A DNA stretch of 64,000 nt from Pseudomonas sp. MRSN 12121 (GTDB taxonomy: Bacteria > Pseudomonadota > Gammaproteobacteria > Pseudomonadales > Pseudomonadaceae), in the NCBI RefSeq assembly GCF_000931465.1, contig NZ_CP010892.1, positions 558,001-622,000 on the forward strand. Direction: 5' to 3'. How positions within the stretch are numbered: the first letter of the stretch is position 1; each line of letters starts with the position of its first letter. The notes beneath the pieces were generated by a model. That model worked only from the letters and a program-made list of their open reading frames with translations, was not told the DNA's origin and did no database searches. A program made the position numbers and the translations under genes. Positions 8,717 to 17,377 of this stretch are shown in pieces.

Positions 8717-9465
8717 CCGATTTCCTGGCGGACCAGGACCGTGCGCTGCTGGAGCGCCACGGCCTCGACAGTTTCGATGCCTTGTGGGCCAAGCAGCTCG
8801 ATGCGGTGGATGAGCCCAATACCGATGGTGGCGGCTGGAGCAGCGTGTTTCGCCTCGACCTGGAAGGCCATGGCTACTACCTCAAGCGTCAGAGCAACTA
8901 CCTGACGCGTACCCTGCACCGGCCCCTCGGCGAGCCGACCTTCGCCCGCGAGTTCCGCAATATCAGCCGCTACCGGCAGCTGGGTATCCCCGCGCTGCAG
9001 GCGGCTTTCTTCGGCGAGCGCAAGGTGGCGGGCGAAACCCGGGCCATCCTGCTGACCCGCGCGCTGGACGGCTGGAACGATCTGGATTCGCTGTTGCAGC
9101 AGTGGGCGCAGCTCAGCCCCGAGCAACAGGCGGCGATCCTGCGCGCCTGTGGCTTGCTGGCGCGCAAGCTGCACGCGGTGCGCCAGGTGCACGGCTGCTT
9201 TTATCCCAAGCATATTTTCCTGCAGGCCACCGGCGACGGTTACCAGGCGCAACTGATCGACCTGGAAAAGACCCGCCCGCTGCTGTTCGGCCAGCGCGAC
9301 CGGGTCAAGGACCTGGAGCCGCTGTTGCGTCGCGCGCGGGTCTGGGAAGAGGGCGATGTAAGGGCCTTGCTCGCGACCTATCTGGATCAGCCGCGGGACA
9401 GTTCGCTGGTCGATGCCTGGCTGGGCCGCCTCAGTACCCGCCGTAGCCACAAGGAGTCCCGCTGA
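8713..9465 (+). CDS. InaA-family kinase-like protein lacking the usual catalytic Asp
   Basis: A 250-residue InaA-family protein, in the position of PA5007 (WapQ, recalled). It keeps a kinase-like N-lobe (G-Y-Y-L-K-R-Q-S-N-Y-L) and the distal metal-site motif Q-L-I-D-L-E-K-T-R-P. Where WaaP has H-R-D, this protein reads H-G-C-F-Y-P-K-H-I-F-L at residues 160-170, with no aspartate. The H-G-x-x-Y-P-K-H-I-F form is, as far as I recall, normal for InaA proteins, so this is probably family character and not damage. It could be a pseudokinase partner of its neighbours or use a different catalytic residue. It overlaps both neighbours (ATGA and TGATG). Confidence 0.82.
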   Translation: MTDFLADQDRALLERHGLDSFDALWAKQLDAVDEPNTDGGGWSSVFRLDLEGHGYYLKRQSNYLTRTLHRPLGEPTFAREFRNISRYRQLGIPALQAAFFGERKVAGETRAILLTRALDGWNDLDSLLQQWAQLSPEQQAAILRACGLLARKLHAVRQVHGCFYPKHIFLQATGDGYQAQLIDLEKTRPLLFGQRDRVKDLEPLLRRARVWEEGDVRALLATYLDQPRDSSLVDAWLGRLSTRRSHKESR

Positions 9466-10919
9466 TGCGCCTGTCCGAACTTGCGCGGGCCGGCCGTGCG
9501 CCGAGCCTGCCGCTGAGCCTGGAGCTGGCCGACGCCGCCGGCCCGGCGACCTTGCAGTTGCTCAGCCTGTTGCGGGTGCTGCCGGGGCAGCGCTATGTCG
9601 GCGCGGGTGTCTGGCGCGGCCGGCCGGTGCTGGCCAAGCTGCTGGTGGGCGCCAAGGCGGCACGGCATTTCCAGCGCGAGCTGCAAGGCGTGCGGCTGCT
9701 TGAAGCACAATCCATGACCACGCCGCTGCTGCTGGCCGACGGCCTGAAGGAAGGCGAGGGTGGCTGGCTGCTGTTCGAGTTCCTGGAGGGCGCCGAGAGC
9801 CTGGGCGATGCCTGGAAGCAGGTGGAATCGCTGCCGGTGCTGGCCGATGAGCAGCAGGCGGTGCTCGCCGAGGCCTTGGCGGCCATCGCCGAATTGCACA
9901 GCAAGGGCTTGTGGCAAGAGGATCTGCACCTGGACAACCTGCTGCGCCACGCGGGCAAGCTGTACCTGATCGATGGTGCCGGGATCTGCGTGGAAGAGGC
10001 GGGCAAGCCGCTGTCCCGGCAGAAGGTGCTGGAAAATCTCGGGGTGTTTTTCGCCCAGTTGCCCAAGAGCCTGGAGCCCTTCACCGAAGAGTTGCTGGTG
10101 CATTACCTGCTGGGCAACGCCGAACATGCCCTGCCGCTGGAAGCCTTGCAAAAGCAGGTGGACAAGGTGCGTGGCTGGCGCTTGAAGGACTTTCTCAACA
10201 AGGTCGGTCGCGAGTGCACGCTGTTCAGTGTGCAGCGCGGCCCCTTTGCCCTGCGGGCGATTCGGCGCGAGGAAGAGGCCGCGATGCTGCCGGTGCTGGA
10301 GCAGGCCGATGCACTGCTCGACCAGGGGCACCTGTACAAGACCGGTGGCGCTGCCAGCGTCGGCCGTGTCGAGGTCGCGGGCCGCAGCCTGGTGGTCAAG
10401 CGTTACAACATCAAGGGCTTCGCCCATTGGCTCAAGCGCTTCTGGCGCCCCAGCCGGGCCTGGCATTCGTGGCGCGAGGGTAATCGCCTGGCCTTCCTCG
10501 GCATTGCCACGCCCAAGCCGCTGGCGGTGCTGGAGAAGCGCTTCCTCTGGCTGCGCAGCCGGGCCTACCTGGTGACCGAGCACCTGGCCGGGCCGGACAT
10601 CATCGAGCGCTTCGCGCCCTATATCGACAGCGGCGCGGCGCCGGAGGTCGAACTCAAGGCGCTGGACCAGCTGTTCGCCGAGTTGATCCGCGAGCGCATC
10701 AGCCATGGCGATTTCAAGGGGCATAACCTGTTCTGGCAGCAGGATCGCTGGGCGCTGATCGATCTGGATTCCATGTGCCAGCACCCAAGCCTCGGCAGCT
10801 TCGCCCCGGCCTACGCCCGCGATCGGGCGCGCTTCATGCGCAACTGGCCGCAGGATTGCGCCTTGTATCGGGTGATCGACCAGCGCCTGCCGAAAACCGC
10901 CGAATCCATCCCGGGCTGA
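9465..10919 (+). CDS. Tandem two-domain LPS kinase-like protein
   Basis: This 484-residue protein corresponds in position to PA5006 and appears to contain two kinase-like domains. The first (about residues 40-200) has L-A-K-L-L-V-G-A-K-A as a possible ATP-lysine, E-D-L-H-L-D-N-L-L at 152-160 and L-Y-L-I-D-G-A-G. The second (about 285-470) has L-V-V-K-R-Y-N-I-K-G-F, S-H-G-D-F-K-G-H-N-L-F with Asp 416, and A-L-I-D-L-D-S. The second domain looks catalytically complete; the first is more divergent. It is the last gene of the tightly overlapping waaC-to-kinase run. A 207-base gap with a promoter-like TATAAT follows. Confidence 0.82.
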   Translation: MRLSELARAGRAPSLPLSLELADAAGPATLQLLSLLRVLPGQRYVGAGVWRGRPVLAKLLVGAKAARHFQRELQGVRLLEAQSMTTPLLLADGLKEGEGGWLLFEFLEGAESLGDAWKQVESLPVLADEQQAVLAEALAAIAELHSKGLWQEDLHLDNLLRHAGKLYLIDGAGICVEEAGKPLSRQKVLENLGVFFAQLPKSLEPFTEELLVHYLLGNAEHALPLEALQKQVDKVRGWRLKDFLNKVGRECTLFSVQRGPFALRAIRREEEAAMLPVLEQADALLDQGHLYKTGGAASVGRVEVAGRSLVVKRYNIKGFAHWLKRFWRPSRAWHSWREGNRLAFLGIATPKPLAVLEKRFLWLRSRAYLVTEHLAGPDIIERFAPYIDSGAAPEVELKALDQLFAELIRERISHGDFKGHNLFWQQDRWALIDLDSMCQHPSLGSFAPAYARDRARFMRNWPQDCALYRVIDQRLPKTAESIPG

Positions 10920-11030
10920 TCGGCGGCCGCTACCGCAGGCGACAACGAGCGCGGCAAGCTCCCCTGGGGCCGGTCGCCGCCTGCGGCATCGGCGACAAAT
11001 CCCAGGGATCATCCCGCGGCAGGTTTACGC

Positions 11031-11036
11031 TATAAT
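11031..11036 (+). promoter_or_regulatory. Possible -10 box before the carbamoyltransferase gene
   Basis: A perfect TATAAT lies in the 207-base gap between the two-domain kinase and the carbamoyltransferase, 91 bases before the GTG start. No good -35 match is seen 16-18 bases upstream. It may open a second transcript for the distal half of the core cluster. Confidence 0.35.
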
Positions 11037-11126
11037 CCCGCCCTTTAGCTGTTTCCCGCCCCTGGCGGAAGCACATTAATTCCAGGCGCACGTCGCCTGC
11101 ATGCAGACTTAAGAGGCTAGACCCCT

Positions 11127-12884
11127 GTGGCATTGACGATTCTTGGCCTGTCCGGCGCCCTTAGCCATGATCCTTCCGCAGCGCTGTATATCGACGGCAA
11201 GCTGGTGGCGGCTGCCGAAGAAGAGCGCTTCGTACGCGATAAACATGCAAAGAACCGCATGCCCTACGAATCGGCGAAGTTCTGCCTGGAACAGGCCGGC
11301 ATCAAGCCTTCCGACGTTGACGTGGTGGCGATTCCGTTCGCCCCGATCAGCCTGTTCGGCAAGGCCCGCTGGCACTACGCCAAGCGTTACTGGTACGCCC
11401 CGGACCGCGCCTTCGATGCGATCCTGATGGGCAACCGCCGCTACAAGCGCTATCGCAAGAAGATCGTCTGGTGCCTGGAGCAACTGGGCTTCGATCCGAA
11501 GAAGATCAAGATCGAGCCGGTCGAACACCACTTGGCCCACGCTTCCAGCGCCTACCACTGCTCCGGCTTCAAGGAGAAGACCGCGATCCTGGGGATCGAC
11601 GGCAAGGGCGAGTACGCCACGACCTTCTTCGGCTACGGCGAAAACGGCAAGATCCACAAGATCAAGGAATTCTACGACCCGGACTCCCTGGGCGGCCTGT
11701 ACGGCGCGATCACCGAGTTCCTCGGCTTCGAAATGCTCGACGGCGAGTTCAAGGTCATGGGCATGGCGCCTTACGGCGATGCCAGCAAATACGATTTCTC
11801 GCGCCTGGCCAGCTTTGAAAACGGCGAGCTGGTGATCAACACCGACTACGCCAACGTCATCGGCCTGCGCCGCTATAAAGAGAAGGGCAAGGGGTTCTAC
11901 TTCTCGCCGAAGCTCATCGAGTGGCTGGGTCCGAAGCGCGAAGGCGATATCGCCGACGAGCCGTACATCCATTACGCGGCCAGTATGCAGGCGCTGTTCG
12001 AGAAGCTGGCGCTGCAGATGATCGACCACTACCTGGGCGACATCCTCAAGGAAACCGGCAAGCTGGCCTTCGCCGGCGGCTGTGCGCTGAACGTCAAGCT
12101 GAACCAGAAGATCATCGCCCGTCCGGAAGTCAAGGAGCTGTTCGTGCAGCCGGCTTCCGGCGACGCCGGGACCGCGGTCGGTGCCGCGGCCTATGTATCC
12201 CACGCGCGCGGCGTGCCGGTGGAGAAGATGGAACACGTCTATCTCGGCCCGTCCTACAGCAACGAAGACGTGATCGCCGCCTGTGCCCGGCATCCGAACA
12301 AGCCGGCCTGGCGCCAGATCGACAACACCCCCGAGCGTATCGCCAAGATCATGGTCGACGGCAACCCGGTGGCCTGGTTCCAGGGGCGCATGGAGTTCGG
12401 CCCGCGGGCCCTGGGCGGCCGTTCGATCATTGGCTGCCCGAGCGCGACCGGCGTGGCCGACCGCATCAACGAGCAGATCAAGTTCCGCGAGCGCTGGAGG
12501 CCTTTCTGCCCGTCGATGCTCGACACCGTCGGCCCGCAGATGATCAAGGTCGATCACCCGGCGCCGTTCATGACCTTCACCTTCGAAGTGGCGGAAGAGT
12601 GGAAGACCCGCGTGCCGGAAGTGGTCCACGAGGACGGCACGTCCCGGGCCCAGGTGCTCAAGCGCGAATACAACCCGCGCTACTACGACATGATGAAGGC
12701 CCTGGAAGTCCTGACCGGCAACGGCGTGTCCCTGAACACCTCGCTCAACCGCCGTGGCGAGCCGATGATCTGCTCCCCGACCGACGCCCTGAACATGTTC
12801 TTCGGCTCCGACCTGCAGTACCTGATCATGGAAGACATCCTGGTGGTCAAAGACGGCGTGGACCCTTATGACACGCTCGGCTGA
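11127..12884 (+). CDS. Carbamoyltransferase of the NodU/CmcH (TobZ) family, LPS core
   Basis: This 585-residue enzyme transfers a carbamoyl group from carbamoyl phosphate, via carbamoyl-AMP, to a sugar hydroxyl. In P. aeruginosa the equivalent (PA5005, WapO, recalled) is linked to the 7-O-carbamoyl group on core heptose II. The N-terminal Kae1/TsaD-like domain starts with G-L-S-G-A-L-S-H-D-P-S-A-A-L and has the metal-binding E-H-H-L-A-H-A-S-S-A-Y motif and F-A-G-G-C-A-L-N-V-K-L-N. The C-terminal domain has E-F-G-P-R-A-L-G-G-R-S-I-I-G and the R-W-R-P-F-C-P-S segment. The start is a GTG 91 bases after a TATAAT box. Its 3' end overlaps the next glycosyltransferase by 17 bases. Confidence 0.93.
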   Translation: MALTILGLSGALSHDPSAALYIDGKLVAAAEEERFVRDKHAKNRMPYESAKFCLEQAGIKPSDVDVVAIPFAPISLFGKARWHYAKRYWYAPDRAFDAILMGNRRYKRYRKKIVWCLEQLGFDPKKIKIEPVEHHLAHASSAYHCSGFKEKTAILGIDGKGEYATTFFGYGENGKIHKIKEFYDPDSLGGLYGAITEFLGFEMLDGEFKVMGMAPYGDASKYDFSRLASFENGELVINTDYANVIGLRRYKEKGKGFYFSPKLIEWLGPKREGDIADEPYIHYAASMQALFEKLALQMIDHYLGDILKETGKLAFAGGCALNVKLNQKIIARPEVKELFVQPASGDAGTAVGAAAYVSHARGVPVEKMEHVYLGPSYSNEDVIAACARHPNKPAWRQIDNTPERIAKIMVDGNPVAWFQGRMEFGPRALGGRSIIGCPSATGVADRINEQIKFRERWRPFCPSMLDTVGPQMIKVDHPAPFMTFTFEVAEEWKTRVPEVVHEDGTSRAQVLKREYNPRYYDMMKALEVLTGNGVSLNTSLNRRGEPMICSPTDALNMFFGSDLQYLIMEDILVVKDGVDPYDTLG

Positions 12885-13998
12885 GCGCCGCGTCCTGCAG
12901 TTCTGCCACGGCTATGACGGGCCGTTCCTGGACTGTGCCCGGCAATACGCCAGCCTGTTCGCCGGCAGCGGTTATCGCGTGACCACGGTGTTCCTCACCG
13001 GGGTCGCGGATGCCGAAGTCGCCGCCGGCTGCGCCAGCGACGAAGTGCTGTTCATGGAGTACAGCTCCAAGGCCATCCGCGGCCTGAAGCTGGGGGCGAT
13101 TCGCGACCTGCGCAGGATCGCCGCCTCGCGCAACTTCAGCTTCTGTATCGCCCATCGCTTCAAACCGATCTACATCGCCCTGCTGGGCACTTCGTTGCCG
13201 GTGATCGGCGTGCATCATGCGTTTGGCGACTATCGGCGCGGCAGTCGCCGGCTGTTTGCCAAGCTGTTCCGCCAGCGCCTGAGCCTGCTCGGCGTGTCCG
13301 ACGCGGTGCGCGACGACATGCGCGCCTGCCTGCCGCAATGGCCGGCGCAGCGGATCCAGACGCTGTACAACCGGATCGATGTCGAAGCCTTGCAAGCCAC
13401 CCAGTTGCCCAAGAATGCCGCGCGCCAGGAGCTGGGGCTTTCGGCGTCCGCCTGGATCGTCGGCAATGTCGGGCGCCTGCACCCGGACAAGGACCAGGCC
13501 ACCCTGTTGCGCGGCTTTGCCGCGGCATTGCCGGGCCTGCCCCGCGATAGCCAGTTGGCGATCATGGGCAGCGGGCGCCTGGAGCAGAAGCTCAAGGACC
13601 TTTCCCGCGAGCTGGGCATCGCCGATCGTGTGCTGTTCCTGGGCCAGGTGGCAGAGGCGCGGCGTTATTTCCGCGCCTTCGATGCCTTTGCCCTGAGTTC
13701 CGACCATGAGCCGTTCGGCATGGTGCTGCTGGAGGCCATGGCCGCTGGCGTGCCGCTGTTGGCTACCGCCTGTGGCGGGGCCAAGGAAGTGGTCGAAGGC
13801 GTCGGCATCCTGTTTCCGCTGGGCGATGCCGAGCATATGGCCCAGGGGCTGCAACACCTGGCCGCGATGGACGAGAACCAGCGCCTGCTGTGCGCCGAGC
13901 TGATGTTCGAGCGGCTGCGCGAGCGTTTCTCCGACCGCGCCGTACGCGATGCTTTCTGGCGTCTGCCGCAAGTCACCGACCTGACCGCGAGGCCCTGA
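12868..13998 (+). CDS. wapH: GT4 glycosyltransferase of LPS outer core (WapH-like)
   Basis: A 376-residue GT4 enzyme in the place of PA5004 (WapH, recalled), thought to add a glucose of the outer core. It has V-I-G-V-H-H-A-F-G-D-Y-R in the acceptor-binding half. The donor-binding half holds V-G-N-V-G-R-L-H-P-D-K-D and then E-P-F-G-M-V-L-L-E-A-M-A-A-G-V-P-L-L-A with the E-x7-E pair. The ATG lies inside the 3' end of the carbamoyltransferase (17-base overlap). Its TGA shares one base with the next ATG, so translation is coupled on both sides. Confidence 0.87.
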   Translation: MTRSAERRVLQFCHGYDGPFLDCARQYASLFAGSGYRVTTVFLTGVADAEVAAGCASDEVLFMEYSSKAIRGLKLGAIRDLRRIAASRNFSFCIAHRFKPIYIALLGTSLPVIGVHHAFGDYRRGSRRLFAKLFRQRLSLLGVSDAVRDDMRACLPQWPAQRIQTLYNRIDVEALQATQLPKNAARQELGLSASAWIVGNVGRLHPDKDQATLLRGFAAALPGLPRDSQLAIMGSGRLEQKLKDLSRELGIADRVLFLGQVAEARRYFRAFDAFALSSDHEPFGMVLLEAMAAGVPLLATACGGAKEVVEGVGILFPLGDAEHMAQGLQHLAAMDENQRLLCAELMFERLRERFSDRAVRDAFWRLPQVTDLTARP

Positions 13999-14894
13999 TG
14001 CTCAATCGATTCCAAGGCTGGCGCGAGCGTGGCTGGTCGGTCGTCGACGCCTCGACTTATGCCGAAGCCTGGCAGCGTTTTGGCGGCAGCGTCGCGACCC
14101 ATCCGCTGGTGGTGGAGCGCCTGGCGAACCTGGCAGGCATCCCGGTGCGTTACCTGGCCTGGGAGCAGGCCGGCGAAGTCCGCGCGGCAATCCCGACCTG
14201 GGGGCGCGACCTGGCGCTGTCCAAGGATGTGCTCAAGCGCCGAGGCAAGAAAGGCCTGTTCGACCTGGGCAACGCCGAGCTGATCCTGCCGGCCGCGCCT
14301 GAGGCCGCTGCGCCACTGCGTCATCGCGGGCGTTATCTGTCGGCCTTGAGCGAGGGGCGTTTCAGTACCCTCAAGCCCCAGGCCGAACAGCTGGCCATGG
14401 CCCGCACGCCGGAAGAATTGTCGAAGAAGTTCCGCTACAACCAGCGCCGCGAACTGCGTCTGCTGGAAGAGGCGGGTGGCGTGGTACGGCCGGTCGGCGA
14501 ATTCTCCAGCCAGGAGCTGGCGGCCACTTATTGCGATCTGTTCCAGCGCCGCTGGGGCTTTGCCGCCACGGGCGCCGAGCGCATGGCCGAGGTCCTCGAA
14601 CTGCTGCGCGAATTGTTGATCGGTTCAGTGATTTTTCTCAACGATGCGCCGATTGCCATTCAACTGGTGTATCGGGTCGAAGCGCCGGAATGGATCAGCG
14701 TCGAATACATCAACGGTGGCGTCGACCCCGAGACCCGTGAGTTCAGCCCCGGCAGCGTGTTGAGTTTCCTCAATACGCAAAGTGCCTGGGAGCAGGCGCG
14801 GGCCCTCGACAAACCGCTGCGCTTCTCCTTCGGTCGCGCCGATCGCGAATACAAGGACCGCTGGTGCAACCCCGTTCCGGTGTTCACGGTATGA
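13998..14894 (+). CDS. mig-14: Mig-14 family protein (GNAT/FemX-like)
   Basis: A 298-residue Mig-14 protein. The family is known in Salmonella and P. aeruginosa (PA5003, recalled) for tolerance of cationic antimicrobial peptides and polymyxin. The fold is an acyltransferase/FemX-like GNAT. Visible features are F-R-Y-N-Q-R-R-E-L-R-L-L-E-E-A-G, F-Q-R-R-W-G-F and W-I-S-V-E-Y-I-N-G-G-V-D-P-E-T-R-E. The ATG at 13998 is chosen because it overlaps the previous stop as TGATG and matches the short N-terminus of the family. The next gene overlaps it by ATGA. The substrate is not known; the context points to the envelope. Confidence 0.85.
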   Translation: MLNRFQGWRERGWSVVDASTYAEAWQRFGGSVATHPLVVERLANLAGIPVRYLAWEQAGEVRAAIPTWGRDLALSKDVLKRRGKKGLFDLGNAELILPAAPEAAAPLRHRGRYLSALSEGRFSTLKPQAEQLAMARTPEELSKKFRYNQRRELRLLEEAGGVVRPVGEFSSQELAATYCDLFQRRWGFAATGAERMAEVLELLRELLIGSVIFLNDAPIAIQLVYRVEAPEWISVEYINGGVDPETREFSPGSVLSFLNTQSAWEQARALDKPLRFSFGRADREYKDRWCNPVPVFTV

Positions 14895-16297
14895 ATCAGC
14901 CACCGAGCCGCAAGCAGCAGTTGCTCAAACGCCATCGTCGGCGCAAGCGCCTCGGCCTGCTGATCGGCCTGCTGGTGCTGGTCGCCGTCGGCGTGCTGGT
15001 GGCCTGGTGGCTGCCGCTGCTGCTCGCGCTGCTGGCCTGGGTAGCGCATGAGGCCTGGTTTGCCGACCATCTGTTCTATTCGCCCCGCGACGATTATCAG
15101 TACAGCTTCCCGTTCGGCACCGAGCAGCCCAAGGTCCGCCTGGACAAGGAGCGCCTGGTGCTGGACCAGGCCATCGACCTGGCGGGCGACGAAACCCTGA
15201 TCCTGGCCGTCCAGGTCAAAAGCTCCTGGCTGGGGCGTTTTTTCGACCCTTCCATCGCTTTGGCGGGGCAGGACCGGCAGACGTTCGAGCGTGGCGTTAA
15301 CGGCCTGCGTTATCTCAATCTCAGCGGGCTGGCACGGCCTCTGGCCGGCGGCGAGCTGCAACTGCGCGGACGTTTCTGCCGGGTGCGCGGCGAGCCGTTG
15401 CTGTCGGTGTTCCGTGAACCGGACTATCGCCGCCAGCGGGTGATGGTCATCGCTCCGCACGCCGACGATGCCGAACTGGCGGCGTTCGGCCTGTACAGCC
15501 AGGCCGACGAGGCCTGGATCGTCACGCTGACCGCCGGCGAGATCGAGGCCGAGCATTACCGGCAGATGGGCATGAATGAGGCTGACGCGGCGCGGATCAA
15601 AGGTCGTCTGCGGGCCTGGGACAGCATTGCGGTGCCACGTTGGGCCGGGGTTGCCGAAACACGCTGCGTGCAACTGGGGTATTTCTGCCTGCAATTGCCG
15701 GCCATGCAGGCTGCGCCGAACCGGCCCGTAGCGTCCCGCGAGGCGCAGTTGTCGGATATTCGCCTGTTCCGCCAGTTCAACCCGTTCCCCCTGCCAGCGG
15801 ATACCGATGGCGCGCCCACCTGGAACAATCTCCTGGCCGACCTGCGGGCGCTACTGCTCAAGGCTCGTCCGGAAGTGATCGTACTGCCGCACCCGACGCT
15901 CGACCCGCACCCCGACCATATCTGCGCCAGTCAGGCGGTGATGGAAGCCTTGCAGGGGCTGGAGTGGCAGCCGACCACCTTGCTCGGTTATGCCAACCAC
16001 CTGCACGACAACGACCGCTGGCCAATGGGCGACTCCGGCGCGGGCATCGCCCTGCCACCGGTGTTCGACGCGGCCCAGGTGCTCAGGCCCTGCAGCCTGC
16101 CGCTGACGCTCGAGCAACAGCGTGACAAGGCGATGGCCCTGGGCATGATGCACGACTTGCAGCCGCGTCCGCCGTTCAAGCGGCGCTTGCGCCGGGCCTT
16201 GCAACGGGTGCTGGCCGGTCGCGCCGATTCGCCTTATGGCGAGAACGAGTTTTTCCGCAAGGCGGTACGCCGGCATGAATTGTTCTGGCGTTTGTAA
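14891..16297 (+). CDS. dnpA: Membrane-anchored PIG-L family deacetylase (DnpA-like)
   Basis: A 468-residue LmbE/PIG-L zinc hydrolase, matching PA5002 (DnpA, recalled), a putative de-N-acetylase linked to LPS core and fluoroquinolone tolerance. A hydrophobic double segment at about residues 18-55 should anchor it in the inner membrane. The catalytic motif V-I-A-P-H-A-D-D-A-E-L-A begins near residue 185. The second zinc-site motif L-P-H-P-T-L-D-P-H-P-D-H is near 337. The ATG overlaps the mig-14 TGA by four bases. A likely job is removing an acetyl group from a core amino sugar, such as the alanylated galactosamine precursor; this is inference. Confidence 0.88.
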   Translation: MNQPPSRKQQLLKRHRRRKRLGLLIGLLVLVAVGVLVAWWLPLLLALLAWVAHEAWFADHLFYSPRDDYQYSFPFGTEQPKVRLDKERLVLDQAIDLAGDETLILAVQVKSSWLGRFFDPSIALAGQDRQTFERGVNGLRYLNLSGLARPLAGGELQLRGRFCRVRGEPLLSVFREPDYRRQRVMVIAPHADDAELAAFGLYSQADEAWIVTLTAGEIEAEHYRQMGMNEADAARIKGRLRAWDSIAVPRWAGVAETRCVQLGYFCLQLPAMQAAPNRPVASREAQLSDIRLFRQFNPFPLPADTDGAPTWNNLLADLRALLLKARPEVIVLPHPTLDPHPDHICASQAVMEALQGLEWQPTTLLGYANHLHDNDRWPMGDSGAGIALPPVFDAAQVLRPCSLPLTLEQQRDKAMALGMMHDLQPRPPFKRRLRRALQRVLAGRADSPYGENEFFRKAVRRHELFWRL

Positions 16298-16381
16298 ATT
16301 GGTATTGCCTGACACCCTTTCGCCTGCCGATCAGGGTAGTTTCGCTCTTTTGTCGGGTTGCTCACGGCTGCAAGGAAGATG

Positions 16382-17338
16382 ATGAAGGTTCTATTTCTGG
16401 TGCAGAAAGAACAGCGGGCCATCCTGGACCGTCTGTACGAAGGCGTTGCCGCCCATTGCGAATGCGACCTGCGGTGGTTGAGCAGCGAGGAGCAGCGCAA
16501 CCTGCGTGGCTATTTCCGCCGCGAGGTGGACGTGTCGCGTTATGACCGCATTGTGTTCTTCCTGCGCTTCAAGCAGGAAATCCGCCAGGCGAGTTTTATC
16601 CGCAGCATTCCCAACCTGGTGATCCTCGAGCACGACGCCTACCAGAACTACATCCCCTGCAAATACACCGGCAAGTTCAGCGCACATTACCGCCGCCTGC
16701 CGTGGGTACGGGTGATCAGTTCGGGGTTCATGGTCAGCGAGCGCCTGCGCCAGGAGGGATTCGACGCGGTTTTCGTGCCCAAGGGCTACGACCAGAGCCT
16801 GTTGCAGGACCAGAGCCGCGAGCGGGATATCGAGCTGGCGTTCGTCGGCAGCACCAACAGCGTGGCCTACAGCGGTCGCAAGGCGTTGCTCGACGAACTC
16901 GGCCAGGTCGAGCCGCTGGTCGTGACGCGGACCAAGTCGGGCGAAGAATATTGCGACACCCTCAACCGCATCCGTTTCTTCGTCAGTGCCGATGTCGGCA
17001 TGGGCGAATACATGATCAAGAATTTCGAGGCCATGGCCTGTGGCTGCGTATTGCTGGCATTCGACCAGGGCGAGGCAGAAAATCGCGCCCTGGGCCTGCA
17101 GGACATGCACAACGTCGTGTTTTACCAGAACATCCCGCAACTGCAGGAGAAGCTCGCCCAGTTGCGCGCCGATCCGGCCCTGGCCCAGAGCATTGCGCAG
17201 AACGGGCGCGACCTGGCCGTTTCGCAGTTCAGCTTTGCGCGAATCGGTGAGCGTATTGTCGAGGAGCTGCAACCGGCACTGCGCCCGCGTGCCCCCCTGA
17301 GTTTTATCGAGCGCCTGCGTTCAAGGCTGGGTGTTTGA
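16382..17338 (+). CDS. ssg: Glycosyltransferase, Ssg-like
   Basis: A 318-residue glycosyltransferase in the place of PA5001 (Ssg, recalled), whose loss alters LPS, exopolysaccharide, motility and phage sensitivity in Pseudomonas. It starts M-K-V-L-F-L-V-Q-K-E-Q-R-A-I-L and has A-F-V-G-S-T-N-S-V-A-Y-S-G-R-K followed by D-V-G-M-G-E-Y-M-I-K-N-F-E-A-M-A-C-G, the C-terminal donor-binding portion of a GT4/GT1-like fold. The ATG at 16382 is preferred over the adjacent ATG at 16379 because the AGGA site sits 5 bases upstream. Which sugar it adds cannot be read from the sequence. Confidence 0.82.
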   Translation: MKVLFLVQKEQRAILDRLYEGVAAHCECDLRWLSSEEQRNLRGYFRREVDVSRYDRIVFFLRFKQEIRQASFIRSIPNLVILEHDAYQNYIPCKYTGKFSAHYRRLPWVRVISSGFMVSERLRQEGFDAVFVPKGYDQSLLQDQSRERDIELAFVGSTNSVAYSGRKALLDELGQVEPLVVTRTKSGEEYCDTLNRIRFFVSADVGMGEYMIKNFEAMACGCVLLAFDQGEAENRALGLQDMHNVVFYQNIPQLQEKLAQLRADPALAQSIAQNGRDLAVSQFSFARIGERIVEELQPALRPRAPLSFIERLRSRLGV

Positions 17339-17377
17339 CAGCTGTTGTCCAGCCATTGATAGTTGGCGCACTTTTGC

